Origin: Bradyrhizobium arachidis | GTDB taxonomy: Bacteria > Pseudomonadota > Alphaproteobacteria > Rhizobiales > Xanthobacteraceae | DNA length: 64,000 nucleotides | Direction of reading: 5' to 3' | NCBI RefSeq assembly: GCF_015291705.1 | Contig: NZ_CP030050.1 | Location: 8,370,001-8,434,000, forward strand | In this document: positions 35,476-45,113 of the stretch, one piece after another | How the letters are laid out: each line of letters opens with the position of its first letter | Numbering within the stretch: position 1 is the first letter of the stretch | Position numbers and translations under genes: made by a program | Notes under the pieces: generated by a model | What the model saw: the letters and a program-made list of their open reading frames with translations, nothing else | Databases searched by the model: none | What the model was told of the DNA's origin: nothing

Positions 35476-35925
35476 TTAGGACGGGTTCTCCACCACCCCA
35501 TCCGGCTCGAACGGGCCGGTCTTCGCCAAAACAATCAAGCGCGTCCATGACGTAACGCCAATGCAAACCGCGCCCAGGCAAGCGAAGACTTCACGCCAGG
35601 CCAGCGAAGGCACCCCGATATGGGACACGGCGAACACCACATGATAGCCGGCGACGGCGGCGGGAACAGCGAATGCTGTCGCGATTGCGATGCGCAAGGC
35701 CAAGGACCGAGTAACAGCAAAGGCGATCTGGCCGAGGACAAGCGTCAGCGCACCGCCGGTCGTTCCAAGAAGCAGCGCGCCGATGAGGCCGGCACCGCTC
35801 TGAAACGCGGTCATCCCGATACTCAGTGCGACGAAAAACGGCAGGGCATACACTGCGAGCGCGAAAATCGCCCAGCAGAATAGGCCGATGCCGAGTGTAT
35901 TGAGAACAAGCCCAATAGCGAGCAT
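35476..35925 (-). CDS. Integral membrane protein of unknown function
   Basis: A 149-residue protein with four hydrophobic helices covering most of its length (starting MLAIGLVLNTLGIG, then ALPFFVALSIGMTAF, GALTLVLGQIAFAV, IAIATAFAVPAAVAGYH) and a soluble tail (RLIVLAKTGPFEPDG). I recognise it as a protein commonly found beside DUF2493 in rhizobial ICEs but know no function. The frame is open to 36069; the ATG at 35925 gives the compact membrane protein and a 140-base gap to DUF2493. It ends close to the DUF736 relic. Confidence 0.75.
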   Translation of the reverse strand: MLAIGLVLNTLGIGLFCWAIFALAVYALPFFVALSIGMTAFQSGAGLIGALLLGTTGGALTLVLGQIAFAVTRSLALRIAIATAFAVPAAVAGYHVVFAVSHIGVPSLAWREVFACLGAVCIGVTSWTRLIVLAKTGPFEPDGVVENPS

Positions 35926-36065
35926 GGTGGTGGCTCCATGTGCATAGATGTACGAGTTGCGCCTTCCACCACCACCACGGCGCAACTCTGGATATGAGAC
36001 CGAAACGAGGCGGAGTTGCGGCGTGAGCAATTTCGCCTCGAAGGCTTCAGTTGAGAAGGCGGCGC

Positions 36066-36989
36066 TCACGCGCCGCCGAACATCCAGACCGGGATGCCAA
36101 GCCGCTTCGCCTTATCGGCCAAGTTGTCCTGGATTCCTGTGCCCGGGAAGTGCATGACGCCGATCGGCAGGAGTTCAAGCATGGCGTCATTGCGCTTGAA
36201 CGGCGCTGCCTTGGCATGTTTCGTCCAGTCGGGCTTGAAGGCGATCTGAGGCACCTTACGGGTAGTCGCCCATTTGGAGGCGATCAATTCGGCCCCCTTC
36301 CGGGAGCCGCCGTGGAGCAGGACCATGTCGGGATGCTTGGCGTGAACCTTGTCGAGGCGATCCCAGATCAGATGATGGTCTTTGAAGTCGAGCCCTCCGG
36401 TGAGTGCGATCTTCGGTCCTGGCGGCAACATGACCTCGGTCTCGGCGCGGCGCTTGGCCGCGATGAAGTCGCGGGAGTCGATCATCGCTGCGGTCAGCGT
36501 ACGGTGGTTGACCAGCGATCCCGATCGAGGGCGCCAGAATGAACCGGTGTGTGTCTCAAAGCGCTCGATGGCCTGGTCGCGGAAGAGCTCCAGGCAGTCG
36601 CGACGCTCGATCAATGTGATGCCTTCCGCCGTCACGCGCTCGAGTTCGACCGATCGAACTTCGGAGCCGTCCTGCTCGCGCTGACTCTTGCGTTGCGCCT
36701 GTTCGTTGTCGTCGAGTTGGCGACCGATGCGGTCGACGGCACGATGGAACAGGTTGACGGTCGACCAGAGCAGATCGTCGAGGTCCGGCTCGAGCCGCGT
36801 GTCGCTCAACGTGGCGACCAGGGCATCGAAGATGTCAGCGACGGCACCGGTAATGATCCTGCCCTCGGGAAGCGGCCGTGGATCAGGCTGGTCGTCGAAG
36901 GGGCGGTAACCGAAGAGCTGCAATTCGGTAAGAACGTGTTCGGTCGCAGATGCGGCGTGCGGCGGTTCGATGTCATCGTGATCGGTCAT
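36066..36989 (-). CDS. DUF2493 domain protein
   Basis: A 307-residue protein. The first 170 residues are helical and acidic (LDDLLWSTVNLFHRAVDRIG); the C-terminal DUF2493 domain includes KIALTGGLDFKDHHLIWDRL, DMVLLHGGSRKGAELIASKW and HFPGTGIQDNLADKAKRLGI, a Rossmann-like nucleotide-binding fold related to the SLOG/DprA-like group. The role is unknown; it always travels with DUF736, Toprim and ParB genes on rhizobial elements. Its leader holds the hairpin shared with DUF736. The gene is complete. Confidence 0.9.
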   Translation of the reverse strand: MTDHDDIEPPHAASATEHVLTELQLFGYRPFDDQPDPRPLPEGRIITGAVADIFDALVATLSDTRLEPDLDDLLWSTVNLFHRAVDRIGRQLDDNEQAQRKSQREQDGSEVRSVELERVTAEGITLIERRDCLELFRDQAIERFETHTGSFWRPRSGSLVNHRTLTAAMIDSRDFIAAKRRAETEVMLPPGPKIALTGGLDFKDHHLIWDRLDKVHAKHPDMVLLHGGSRKGAELIASKWATTRKVPQIAFKPDWTKHAKAAPFKRNDAMLELLPIGVMHFPGTGIQDNLADKAKRLGIPVWMFGGA

Positions 36990-37013
36990 TAAGGCGATCC
37001 TTTGCCGGATCGG

Positions 37014-37042
37014 CCGCGACCATCGCGGCCTTCGTGGCGATC
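37014..37042 (-). promoter_or_regulatory. Leader hairpin upstream of DUF2493 (copy 2)
   Basis: On the minus strand GGCCGCGA TGG TCGCGGCC forms a perfect 8-bp hairpin, preceded by GATCGCCACGAA. It matches 34925-34953 before DUF736 and lies 24 bases before the ATG at 36989. Confidence 0.65.
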
Positions 37043-37328
37043 ACTCAGACGGCAGGCGGAACGGGCCAGAACCCGGAGCAGAGCGGAGGGCCGAAGCGCA
37101 GCGGAGGATGGCGGAGGCCGGCTATTTTGCTTCGCGATGCAAAGCGCGCCGGGCAGATAAATAATGTGTCTTCCCATCGCCGACGCGCGGCGGAAAATAG
37201 CCGGTCGCAGCCATTGCCGGCCCGAACCGCTTGCCGTCCGATCGCCCTCTAGAAGGCCCGTGGTCGCGTCCTCTTCCGGCAGTGGCCTCGCTATGACCGA
37301 CCTGCTGACGCCGAGCGACACGTCGCGG
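37043..37328. other. Spacer between DUF2493 and the Toprim gene
   Basis: GC-rich sequence rich in short GCGAAGCGCAGCGGAGG-type patterns. I see no gene. It separates the Toprim-strawberry-notch transcription unit from DUF2493 and may contain the DUF2493 promoter. Confidence 0.5.
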
Positions 37329-38390
37329 CTATTCCGCGGCTACTGCCGGAGAATGCAGGAATCGGACGACGTCCTCTGGTACGAGTTGAAGCCGCAACGC
37401 TGCCCGGAGGGCCTCGAGGCCGAAGATGTGCAGATCTTCGTTGAAGTCGCCCACCCGAGGCGACAGCGCAATCGCTTCAATGCCGACCTCTTCCGCGCGC
37501 TGCGTAAGAATAGCCTGTACGGCATCTCCGGCAGCATCGTCATCGCGGGCGATATAGAGCCGACGCAGGCCAGACGGCAGCAACATGGCTGCGAGATGAT
37601 TGGCCGAAAGCGCGGCGGCCATGGGCAGGGCTGGCAGTGCGTAACGCAGTGACAGCATGGTCTCGATTCCCTCGCCGGCAGCGAGCACATCATCGACCAC
37701 GCCGAAGCGAACGGCGTTGCCGAGAAGGTCACCCATGGCGCGTCGCGGCGTGTCGATCGGAGCCTTGCCGAGCCGCACGCGATCAAAACCGTCTGGATCG
37801 AGCCAAGTGCGGTGTACGCCTGTGATCCGTCCATCGAGGTCGGTGACACAGGCTATCATCGCCGGCCAGGTTTCGATCGACGAATGCTCGTCTGGTCGAT
37901 AGTAGCAACGAGGATGGAAGCGCAAGCTGCCACCATGGTTGATGCAAGTAATTCTGCGGCGCTGCAAGTACGCCTCAGCTAGTGTCGCTTCAATCGGGCT
38001 GGATATCGCAAAGAGCCGACGAGCGGCTTCCTGCGATCCGGCCGGCACGACTGGACGAATGGTTTTCGGAGCGAATTGCGGCTCTGAACGAGGCAGCTTT
38101 AGAAACCGCCTCGCCTCCTCGGCGACCTCGCGAAAGTCTCGCAAGGCCAGACTTTCGCGGATGATGTCGAGGAGATCACCATGTTCGCCCGTTGCGGCGT
38201 CGGTCCATTTCCCAGCGGGTCCCTTCAGCGATTCGTGCAGCCGCACGAACAACGAGCGGCCCGGCGTGTTGTGAACGTCGCCGACCAGCCAGTACCGCCC
38301 CGCCCGCCTGCCATTGGAGAGATAGTGTCGACACACCGCCTCAGCCTCGCGCGAGAGGCGGCGTGCCAGTTCGGAAGCATCGCGGGACAT
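37329..38390 (-). CDS. Toprim domain protein (primase-like)
   Basis: A 353-residue protein. The N-terminal half (SRDASELARRLSREAEAVCR and WTDAATGEHGDLLDIIRESL) resembles the zinc/CHC2-like region of the DUF7146 family, and the C-terminal Toprim domain shows AGEGIETMLSLRYA with the catalytic glutamate and YIARDDDAAGDAV with the DxD. Such proteins act in primer synthesis or DNA processing after conjugative entry. Its ATG at 38390 overlaps the stop of the strawberry-notch gene, so they are translated together. Confidence 0.9.
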   Translation of the reverse strand: MSRDASELARRLSREAEAVCRHYLSNGRRAGRYWLVGDVHNTPGRSLFVRLHESLKGPAGKWTDAATGEHGDLLDIIRESLALRDFREVAEEARRFLKLPRSEPQFAPKTIRPVVPAGSQEAARRLFAISSPIEATLAEAYLQRRRITCINHGGSLRFHPRCYYRPDEHSSIETWPAMIACVTDLDGRITGVHRTWLDPDGFDRVRLGKAPIDTPRRAMGDLLGNAVRFGVVDDVLAAGEGIETMLSLRYALPALPMAAALSANHLAAMLLPSGLRRLYIARDDDAAGDAVQAILTQRAEEVGIEAIALSPRVGDFNEDLHIFGLEALRAALRLQLVPEDVVRFLHSPAVAAE

Positions 38391-41300
38391 CAGGCGGCCT
38401 CCCGCTCGCCGATGCGCGCCACCGGATAGGTGTCGAGCACTCTCGACAGGATCTCGACACCGCTCGTGTCCGTGGGCACGAACATACGGAGCTTCCAGGA
38501 GATGATCTCCCCAAAGAGACCGTAAGCCCGCAGGCGATCGCGCATCGTGTCGTTGAAGCCCGACAGCTCGATGCGGTAAGCCCCCATCACCCGAACGCGG
38601 CGAAGCTGGAGTTCTTCCGCGAGTTCGAGGACGGTCCGTCCCTCCATCAGCGCGGCAAAGGCAGCGCCTGGTGTCAGCGCAGGCGCGTCCGTCGCAAGGA
38701 CGCTTGCGACCCACGCGGCCGAAACCTTGCGTCCAATGATGCGTTCGCCCGCATCGGTCTGAAGGCGATAGACCCGGGTCGATTCGTTCGGCAGCCGCTT
38801 CCAGATTGGTAGCAGCAAGCCCGCCACAACGTTGATCGTAGATTCCGTGAACTCAGACACCTCAGCAAGCTCCGCCAGCCAGGCCGCAGCGAAGCGTTCA
38901 CGATCCGCTTCGAGCCAGTAGCTCTCCGCCATCATGTCCAAGGGGACCGTGTGCTGATCCATCGGCCGGATCAGGCGGACGCGCCGCTCGATCTCGCCGT
39001 CGTCGAGCATGACGCTCGCCGTCGGGACCTGCACGGCGGCTCGTCCCGAGCGCTCATTGATTAGCAGGACAGCCTGACGATCGGAAACATGAGCAAGAGC
39101 ATCATCCAGACCCACAGGATGGTTGCGCTGGCGCTGCGTGATCGTGAGCAGCCGGGTCTCGGCGCCGGTGCCCGGATAGGCGTAGATCGTCCGCCGGTCA
39201 GTGACGACAAAGCTTTCGGCACGGAGCGTTTCCAGCCCGACGTCGTAGGTACCCGACGCGACCGCGCCCTCGATCCGAGCGGTCAAGAGCTGCTCAAAGG
39301 CGGTGAACAGCACATTCTGGAGGTCGATGGTGAGCGCCAACAACCTGTTCAGGAACGTCGTGATCGGCGGCAGCTCGTCCCTGAGCCCATTCGCATCCAT
39401 GAGCTTCAGACCGGTCGCATCCTCGAACCTCCAAAGCGAGCAGCCGTCGACCTTCCCTCGCGCGAGCAAGATGTAGAGTTGGCGCAATGCATCGCGCCCA
39501 TGCTGGCTTTCGAGGTTATCCTCGGGCCGGAATAGGCCCTGCCCGCCCGTCTGGCGCTGGCCGCGCGTAATGGCACCCAACGTGTCTAGCCGGCGGGCAA
39601 TGGTGCTGAGAAAGCGCTTTTCGGCCTTCACATCGGTCGCGATGGGACGAAACAACGGTGGCTGCGCTTGATTGGTCCGGTTTGTGCGGCCGAGGCCCTG
39701 GATCGCGGCATCGGCCTTCCAGCCGGGCTCGAGCAGGTAATGGACTCGCAGGCGGTAATTCCGGGCCGACAGTTCGGCATGGTAGCTCCTCCCTGTGCCG
39801 CCGGCGTCGGAGAACACGAGGATGCGCTTGACGTCGTCCATGAAAGCCGATGTCTCAGCGAGGTTTGCCGAACCGGCTCGATTTTCGACCACCAGCCGGT
39901 CGCCCTTGCGAACGATGCGGCGCGAGCGGCCCGTCACCTCGGCAACCAGTTCGGTGCCGAAGCGCTGGATGACTTGATCCAGTGCCCCAGGTACCGGCGG
40001 TAGTGATGCAAGCTTCTCGATGAGGCGCTCGCGTCGTGCGACGGCTTCCCGACTCTCGACCGGCTGGCCGTCGCGGTAGACAGGCCGGGAACAGAGGTTA
40101 CCTTCAGAGTCGGTAAAGGGCTCATAGAGCTGGACCGGAAAGGAGTGGGCGAGATAGTCGAGGACATACTCGCGCGGCGTGATGTCGACCTGGACGTCGC
40201 CCCACTCTTCAGTCGGGATCTGGGCGAGCCGGCGCTCCATCAGCGCTTCGCCTGTCGACACGATCTGGATGACCGCGGCGTGTCCAGCCTCAAGATCGTG
40301 CTCGATCGATCGGACCAGCGATGGAGTCTTCATCGAAGTCAGGAGGTGGCCGAAGAAGCGCTGCTTCGCGCTTTCGAAAGCGGAGCGTGCCGCAGACTTG
40401 GCCTGCCCGTTCAACGTTCCAGTTGCACCGGTGATGTTGGCGGCCCGCATCGCCGCATCGAGATTGTTATGGATGACGCTGAACGCACCGGCATAGGCAT
40501 CGTAGATGCGAACCTGCTCCGGCGTAAGCTGGTGCTCAACGAGGTCGTACGCGACACCCTCGTAGGACAATGAGCGAGCCGCATAGAGACCGAGCGCCTT
40601 GAGGTCCCGCGCAAGCACCTCCATCGCCGCGACGCCGCCCTCCTCGATGGCTTCGACGAACTCGGCACGCGTGGCAAACGAGAAGTCGGCGCCGCCCCAA
40701 AGGCCAAGGCGCTGGGCATAAGCGAGGTTGTGGACCGTGGTTGCGCCCGTCGCCGATACGTAGACCACACGAGCATTTGGAAAGGCGTGCTGGAGCCTCA
40801 GGCCGGCGCGCCCCTGCTGAGATGCAGCCTGGTCGGCGCGCTCGCCCTTGCCCCCGACCGCATTCTGCATGGCGTGGCTCTCGTCGAAGACGATCACTCC
40901 GTCGAAGTCCGAACCCAACCATTCGACGATCTGCCTGACACGCGAAAGCTTCTCACCGCGCTCGTCGGTCCGTAGCGTGGCGTAGGTGGTAAAAAGGACG
41001 CCTTCCGCGAGCCGGATCGGCGTGCCTTGGCGGAAGCGCGAGAGTGGCGTAACAAGCAGCCGCTCCATGCCGAGCGCGGACCAATCGCGCTGCGCATCCT
41101 CGATCAGCTTGTCGGACTTGCTGATCCAGACCGCACGGCGGCGGCCCTTGAACCAGTTGTCGAGCAAAATCCCGGCGACCTGCCGCCCCTTGCCCGCCCC
41201 GGTGCCATCGCCCAAAAACCAGCCGCGGCGAAAGCGGACGGCATTTTCGGTGTCGTCGCGCGCGGCGGCCACAAGGTCAAAGGTCGTGTCGACCGTCCAA

Positions 41301-42712
41301 GCGCCTGCCAGGAATTCGGAATGCGCCTCGCCGGCATAGATGATGCTCTCCAGCTGAGCATCCGACAGAACTCCGTCGTCCATGACATTGGCGGGCAGGT
41401 GCGGACGATAGGATGGCTTCGGTGGCGCAACGGACGCCATCGCGGCAGACTGCACGAGCTTGGTCGGATGTGCGCATGATCCGGGAATGCAGATCGACTG
41501 TAGTCCGTATTCCTCATAAAGCGCATCGGTCAGCCGGGCGCCTTCCGGCGGGGACCATTCGACCGTCTCGTAGATCAGTTCTGCGCCTACTGGCGCGGTG
41601 TCTCTCGAAGTGGACGATGGGCGTGGTGCGACGGCGCCGACCAATTGCGACATCGCTGGCCGCCCGATAGCAGCGATCTCCGATGGCGTGGTGACGGGCA
41701 GCCTTGGAGGCACATGCAGATTCACCCAGCCAAGCAAGGTAGCGACATCGGCCGCCATGCCTGGCGAGGCAGGAAAAGCCGTCGGATCGGCAGCGGGCAG
41801 CTTGTCGATCACAAGCAGCCTAGTATCCGTCTGAGTGCCGTGCTTGGCGTAAACGGTCCCGTCAATGGCGGCAGAAAACACCACGCGCCCGCGTTCCTGG
41901 AGGCGAACAAAGGCATCTCGCCATGTCGGGTTATCCGGCGCGAAGCTTGCACCAGCGATGGCGACGAGGCGCCCACCGTCGCAGAGACGCGCCAGCGCCG
42001 AAGCGATGTGGCGGAGAGCCGCATCCGCCATCCGTCGATCGACATTCGCTACCGCGGAGAACGGCGGGTTCATCAGGACGACGCTAGGTGTGACACTCGC
42101 ATCGAGGTGATCATCGATTTGCGCGGCATCGAACCGCGTGACCTTAACGCCCGCGAATAGCTGATCGAGCAGCTCCGCGCGGGCCTCGGCCAACTCGTTC
42201 AACACCAAGGCGCCGCCGGCGAGCTCTGCAAAGACTGCGAGCAGGCCTGTGCCCGCGGACGGCTCCAGAACGCGGTCGGCAGGCGTAATAGAGGCAGCGG
42301 TGCATGCCGCCAGTCCAAGCGAAATCGGCGTCGAGAATTGCTGAAACGCCTGACTGTCTTCGGAACGCCGCGTATGGGTCGGCAGACAGCTCGCGATTCT
42401 CGCGAGCATTGGCAGCATGGCAGCCGTCGAGCCAGCCTTGGCGCGCATGGCCGGACCGAACTTGCGAAGAAATAGAACTGTTGCCGCCTCGCAGACGTCA
42501 TAGGCGGTCTTCCAGTTCCAGGCGCCGTCCGCGTCCGAGGCGCCGAATGCCGCCTCCATGGCGCTACGCAGGACGGCGGCATCGATGCGACGGCCGCGTT
42601 CGAGATCAGTCAAGAGGTGTCGGGCCGCCCTGACGGCGGCGGAGGTGAGAGTAGCAGCGGCACGCATTGAGAGCGGCGCGGCGGCAGCGCCGCCCGCGAG
42701 AGATTCGGTCAT
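38390..42712 (-). CDS. Strawberry-notch-like helicase / DNA methylase fusion
   Basis: A giant protein of 1440 residues. The N-terminal third is an N6-adenine-methylase-like domain (SAM motif VLEPSAGTGLLAVF, catalytic-type NPPF in VVLMNPPFSAV). The rest is a superfamily 2 helicase of the strawberry-notch type, with Walker A GDGTGAGKGRQ, DExH-type DESHAMQN and the C-terminal helicase domain containing FSDAGGTGRSYHAELS and QGLGRTNRTNQAQPP. It is a hallmark of rhizobial ICEs and plasmids and is thought to modify or remodel incoming DNA against host defence; direct proof is lacking. The start at 42712 is one of several possible. Confidence 0.92.
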   Translation of the reverse strand: MTESLAGGAAAAPLSMRAAATLTSAAVRAARHLLTDLERGRRIDAAVLRSAMEAAFGASDADGAWNWKTAYDVCEAATVLFLRKFGPAMRAKAGSTAAMLPMLARIASCLPTHTRRSEDSQAFQQFSTPISLGLAACTAASITPADRVLEPSAGTGLLAVFAELAGGALVLNELAEARAELLDQLFAGVKVTRFDAAQIDDHLDASVTPSVVLMNPPFSAVANVDRRMADAALRHIASALARLCDGGRLVAIAGASFAPDNPTWRDAFVRLQERGRVVFSAAIDGTVYAKHGTQTDTRLLVIDKLPAADPTAFPASPGMAADVATLLGWVNLHVPPRLPVTTPSEIAAIGRPAMSQLVGAVAPRPSSTSRDTAPVGAELIYETVEWSPPEGARLTDALYEEYGLQSICIPGSCAHPTKLVQSAAMASVAPPKPSYRPHLPANVMDDGVLSDAQLESIIYAGEAHSEFLAGAWTVDTTFDLVAAARDDTENAVRFRRGWFLGDGTGAGKGRQVAGILLDNWFKGRRRAVWISKSDKLIEDAQRDWSALGMERLLVTPLSRFRQGTPIRLAEGVLFTTYATLRTDERGEKLSRVRQIVEWLGSDFDGVIVFDESHAMQNAVGGKGERADQAASQQGRAGLRLQHAFPNARVVYVSATGATTVHNLAYAQRLGLWGGADFSFATRAEFVEAIEEGGVAAMEVLARDLKALGLYAARSLSYEGVAYDLVEHQLTPEQVRIYDAYAGAFSVIHNNLDAAMRAANITGATGTLNGQAKSAARSAFESAKQRFFGHLLTSMKTPSLVRSIEHDLEAGHAAVIQIVSTGEALMERRLAQIPTEEWGDVQVDITPREYVLDYLAHSFPVQLYEPFTDSEGNLCSRPVYRDGQPVESREAVARRERLIEKLASLPPVPGALDQVIQRFGTELVAEVTGRSRRIVRKGDRLVVENRAGSANLAETSAFMDDVKRILVFSDAGGTGRSYHAELSARNYRLRVHYLLEPGWKADAAIQGLGRTNRTNQAQPPLFRPIATDVKAEKRFLSTIARRLDTLGAITRGQRQTGGQGLFRPEDNLESQHGRDALRQLYILLARGKVDGCSLWRFEDATGLKLMDANGLRDELPPITTFLNRLLALTIDLQNVLFTAFEQLLTARIEGAVASGTYDVGLETLRAESFVVTDRRTIYAYPGTGAETRLLTITQRQRNHPVGLDDALAHVSDRQAVLLINERSGRAAVQVPTASVMLDDGEIERRVRLIRPMDQHTVPLDMMAESYWLEADRERFAAAWLAELAEVSEFTESTINVVAGLLLPIWKRLPNESTRVYRLQTDAGERIIGRKVSAAWVASVLATDAPALTPGAAFAALMEGRTVLELAEELQLRRVRVMGAYRIELSGFNDTMRDRLRAYGLFGEIISWKLRMFVPTDTSGVEILSRVLDTYPVARIGEREAA

Positions 42713-42820
42713 GACTGGATTTCTCGAGAGAGCAGGAGCGGGGCGAACCATCAGGCGCTCTCCTTTGACCCGACGGCTCAAACCCCTCCCGGCCCTGCTC
42801 TCCCTCTCAGCCCTCGCCCA

Positions 42821-42854
42821 TAAAAATGGGGACCGGCGCTGCACACCGGTCCCC
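42821..42854 (-). terminator. Rho-independent terminator between parB and the helicase gene
   Basis: GGGGACCGG (42854-42846) pairs perfectly with CCGGTCCCC (42836-42828) around a 9-base loop and is followed by ATTTTTA (42827-42821). It lies 39 bases after the parB stop, in parB orientation. Confidence 0.8.
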
Positions 42855-42862
42855 AGGCAACT

Positions 42863-42886
42863 GCGGGATGGCCGAAGCCATCCCGC
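42863..42886 (-). promoter_or_regulatory. Perfect hairpin directly after parB
   Basis: GCGGGATGGC TTCG GCCATCCCGC is a 10-bp perfect stem with a stable TTCG (UUCG-type) tetraloop. It precedes the terminator hairpin and may protect the parB mRNA end from exonucleases. Confidence 0.75.
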
Positions 42887-42892
42887 TTTGTG

Positions 42893-45010
42893 TCACTCAG
42901 CCGCGTCGAGCTGTTGCGGGTCATCATCGCCGGCGTTCTCCAGATCCTCATCGTCGGCGAGGAATTCCGGCAGCGGACCTGCTTCGCCCTCCTGCCCCAC
43001 CGGCGCTGCATCGGGATCAACGAGACGTAGCGGCTCCGGCAACCAGCCTGAGCCGTCCAGAAGGCGCTCGGCCTCCTTGGCCATGGCAGCCTTCTTCAGA
43101 TGGTCGATCAGTTGCGCCGACGGCTCGCCCTTGGCTTCCCGCACGGCCTCCAGAATGCGCGGCTTGGTGACCCGCCCGAGATAGTTGTCGACGGTCGGCC
43201 GCCAGCCAGCCTGCACCATGTTAAGCCCGACCGCGCGCGCCAGCACATCCGCTTGGTCGAGACGCGTGCGGACACCGTGAGCGGAGACACGGCCCTGATT
43301 GTAGCGGTTGGCCGGCTCATAGACGGCATTGACCGCAAATGATGCACAATGGGCGAACAGCGACGCCTGTGAACCACCATCGAGAGCCGTCAGCGCATCC
43401 CAGAGATCGTTCTCGCTCTTCGGCAACCGTGCCTTCCAGGCCTCATGCCGCGCCTCGACGGCCTTGGCGGAGACGCTTTCTCTCAGCCCCGGAGCTTGAG
43501 TTGGAAAGTTCGGCGTGCGAAGGCCGATCTCGAGACAGCTTCCGGATGACGCGAACCGGTAAAAAGCCGACAGCACGAAATTATGCAGCACCGCCTGGAA
43601 CGCGATCGCAGGATTTTCTGCCAACGCATCCCGCAATGCAAGCGTGCGATGCGCTGTCAGCTCGTTGATGAGCCGATCCGGCAGAGGCCTGGCCGCATCC
43701 TCATCATCTTCTTCAGCATCGGGAGCACTTCCCGCGACAGCGATCACCCTGCGCTGGACGGAAGCGCCCTCTTCTTGACCTTCGGTCGACAACGCACCGG
43801 CGTCCTGCCCGAAGTCACAATCAGTTGCCGGCACATCGTCCTCTGGCCGGACGTAACCTCGGTCCACGGAGAGGCGCCCCTCGGAATCGATGCTGATGAA
43901 GACGCCAGCGCGGGCGATCTCGATCGGATCGTAGAGCATCGGCCGGTTTTCGAATGCCGACAGTGCCGCCTCGATTTCGCCGAGACGCTGGTCGATTTCG
44001 TCGGGCAGCTCGTCTGGATCCTGATAATCGGTTTCCAGCTTGGCTTGCTCGGCGTTCAGGGCATCGATGGTGGCCTGCTCCTCAGGCGAGAGATCGACAG
44101 GTTTGCCCTCGATTTCTCGTAGCCCTTGAGTGTGACCGTAAGAGAACTCTACGGCGACCGAGATCCACTTCCAGCCTTCGGCCGCGATCGTCTCAGCTTC
44201 GGCTTTGAGCTTTTCGGTCACGAGGCGGTCGAGCAACACGACGTCCTGAAGCCAGCCGCCGTCGTCGTGCTCGAACAAATCCCGCAGAACTCCGCCGCCC
44301 GCGTGCTGATAGGCATCGAGGCCCACAAACTGCGCCCGGCGATCGGACCCGCGCACGGTGTTCTCAGTGAGCAGTCGGCGGATCTGGTATGGCTCGTCAT
44401 AACCGGAACGGCTGACGTTCTCCCAGACTTGCTCCTGGCGGGCGTGATCGGCCGTGACCGAGAACGCCATGAGCTGCTCGAGCGTCATGCCGTCTTCGGC
44501 ATAGACGTCATGCAATTTCGGCGAGATCGACGCCAGGCGCAGGCGCTGCTTCACGATCGCCGGGTTCACGAAATGGCGCGCGGCGATGTCTTCCTCGCTC
44601 ATGCCGAGGTCGCGGAGGGTCTGGAAAGCCCGAAACTGATCGAGCGGGTGCAGACCGACCCGCTCGTCGTTCTCCGCCACCGAATCGTCCGCGGCGATGC
44701 CCCCTTCACGGACGACGCACGGCACCGCCTGCGTCTTGGACATCCGCTTCTGTTTCACCAGGAGCTCGAGAGCCCGATAGCGCCTGCCGCCTGCCGGCAC
44801 CTCGAACATGCCGGTCTCGTGGCCATCTGCATCAACGACGGCCCGGACGCTCAGACTTTGCAGAAGCGTACGCTGCGCGATGCTCTCGGCTAGCTGCTCG
44901 ATCGAGACACCGGCCTTGACGCGGCGAACGTTCGACTGGCTGAGCACGAGCTTATTGAAGGGAATGTCCCGGGAAGGCGACAGCGTGATCTTTTGTACGG
45001 CTTTCGTCAT
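42893..45010 (-). CDS. ParB/RepB/Spo0J-family nuclease-domain protein
   Basis: A 705-residue ParB-like protein. The N-terminal ParB/Srx domain (IPFNKLVLSQSNVRRVKAG, IEQLAESIAQRTLLQSLSV, FEVPAGGRRYRALELL) is followed by the HTH domain (LHPLDQFRAFQTLRDLGMSE, EDIAARHFVNPAIVKQRLRL). The 400-residue C-terminal part is helical and acidic. This long form is typical of rhizobial ICEs and has no ParA partner here, so it may regulate transcription or bind DNA rather than partition it. The start at 45010 follows a GGAGAG Shine-Dalgarno. The leader is the hairpin at 45024-45064 that is shared with ardC. Confidence 0.92.
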   Translation of the reverse strand: MTKAVQKITLSPSRDIPFNKLVLSQSNVRRVKAGVSIEQLAESIAQRTLLQSLSVRAVVDADGHETGMFEVPAGGRRYRALELLVKQKRMSKTQAVPCVVREGGIAADDSVAENDERVGLHPLDQFRAFQTLRDLGMSEEDIAARHFVNPAIVKQRLRLASISPKLHDVYAEDGMTLEQLMAFSVTADHARQEQVWENVSRSGYDEPYQIRRLLTENTVRGSDRRAQFVGLDAYQHAGGGVLRDLFEHDDGGWLQDVVLLDRLVTEKLKAEAETIAAEGWKWISVAVEFSYGHTQGLREIEGKPVDLSPEEQATIDALNAEQAKLETDYQDPDELPDEIDQRLGEIEAALSAFENRPMLYDPIEIARAGVFISIDSEGRLSVDRGYVRPEDDVPATDCDFGQDAGALSTEGQEEGASVQRRVIAVAGSAPDAEEDDEDAARPLPDRLINELTAHRTLALRDALAENPAIAFQAVLHNFVLSAFYRFASSGSCLEIGLRTPNFPTQAPGLRESVSAKAVEARHEAWKARLPKSENDLWDALTALDGGSQASLFAHCASFAVNAVYEPANRYNQGRVSAHGVRTRLDQADVLARAVGLNMVQAGWRPTVDNYLGRVTKPRILEAVREAKGEPSAQLIDHLKKAAMAKEAERLLDGSGWLPEPLRLVDPDAAPVGQEGEAGPLPEFLADDEDLENAGDDDPQQLDAAE

Positions 45011-45023
45011 TTTGGCTCTCCAC

Positions 45024-45064
45024 GACGGGCGGCCGTGAGACTCTCTCTCGGCTTCCAACCCGTC
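45024..45064 (-). promoter_or_regulatory. Structured leader RNA upstream of parB (copy 1)
   Basis: On the minus strand an outer stem GACGGG/CCCGTC encloses an inner stem GCCGAGAGA with TCTCACGGC (one A-A mismatch). The element ends 13 bases before the parB ATG, directly followed by the Shine-Dalgarno GGAGAG. The matching copy before ardC is at 46090-46129. It may be the published radC RNA motif of alphaproteobacterial plasmid genes. Confidence 0.75.
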
Positions 45065-45113
45065 GCGAACAGCCTTCCCTCCTCTCACTCTCGCGCGGCC
45101 ACGAGGCGGAGCA

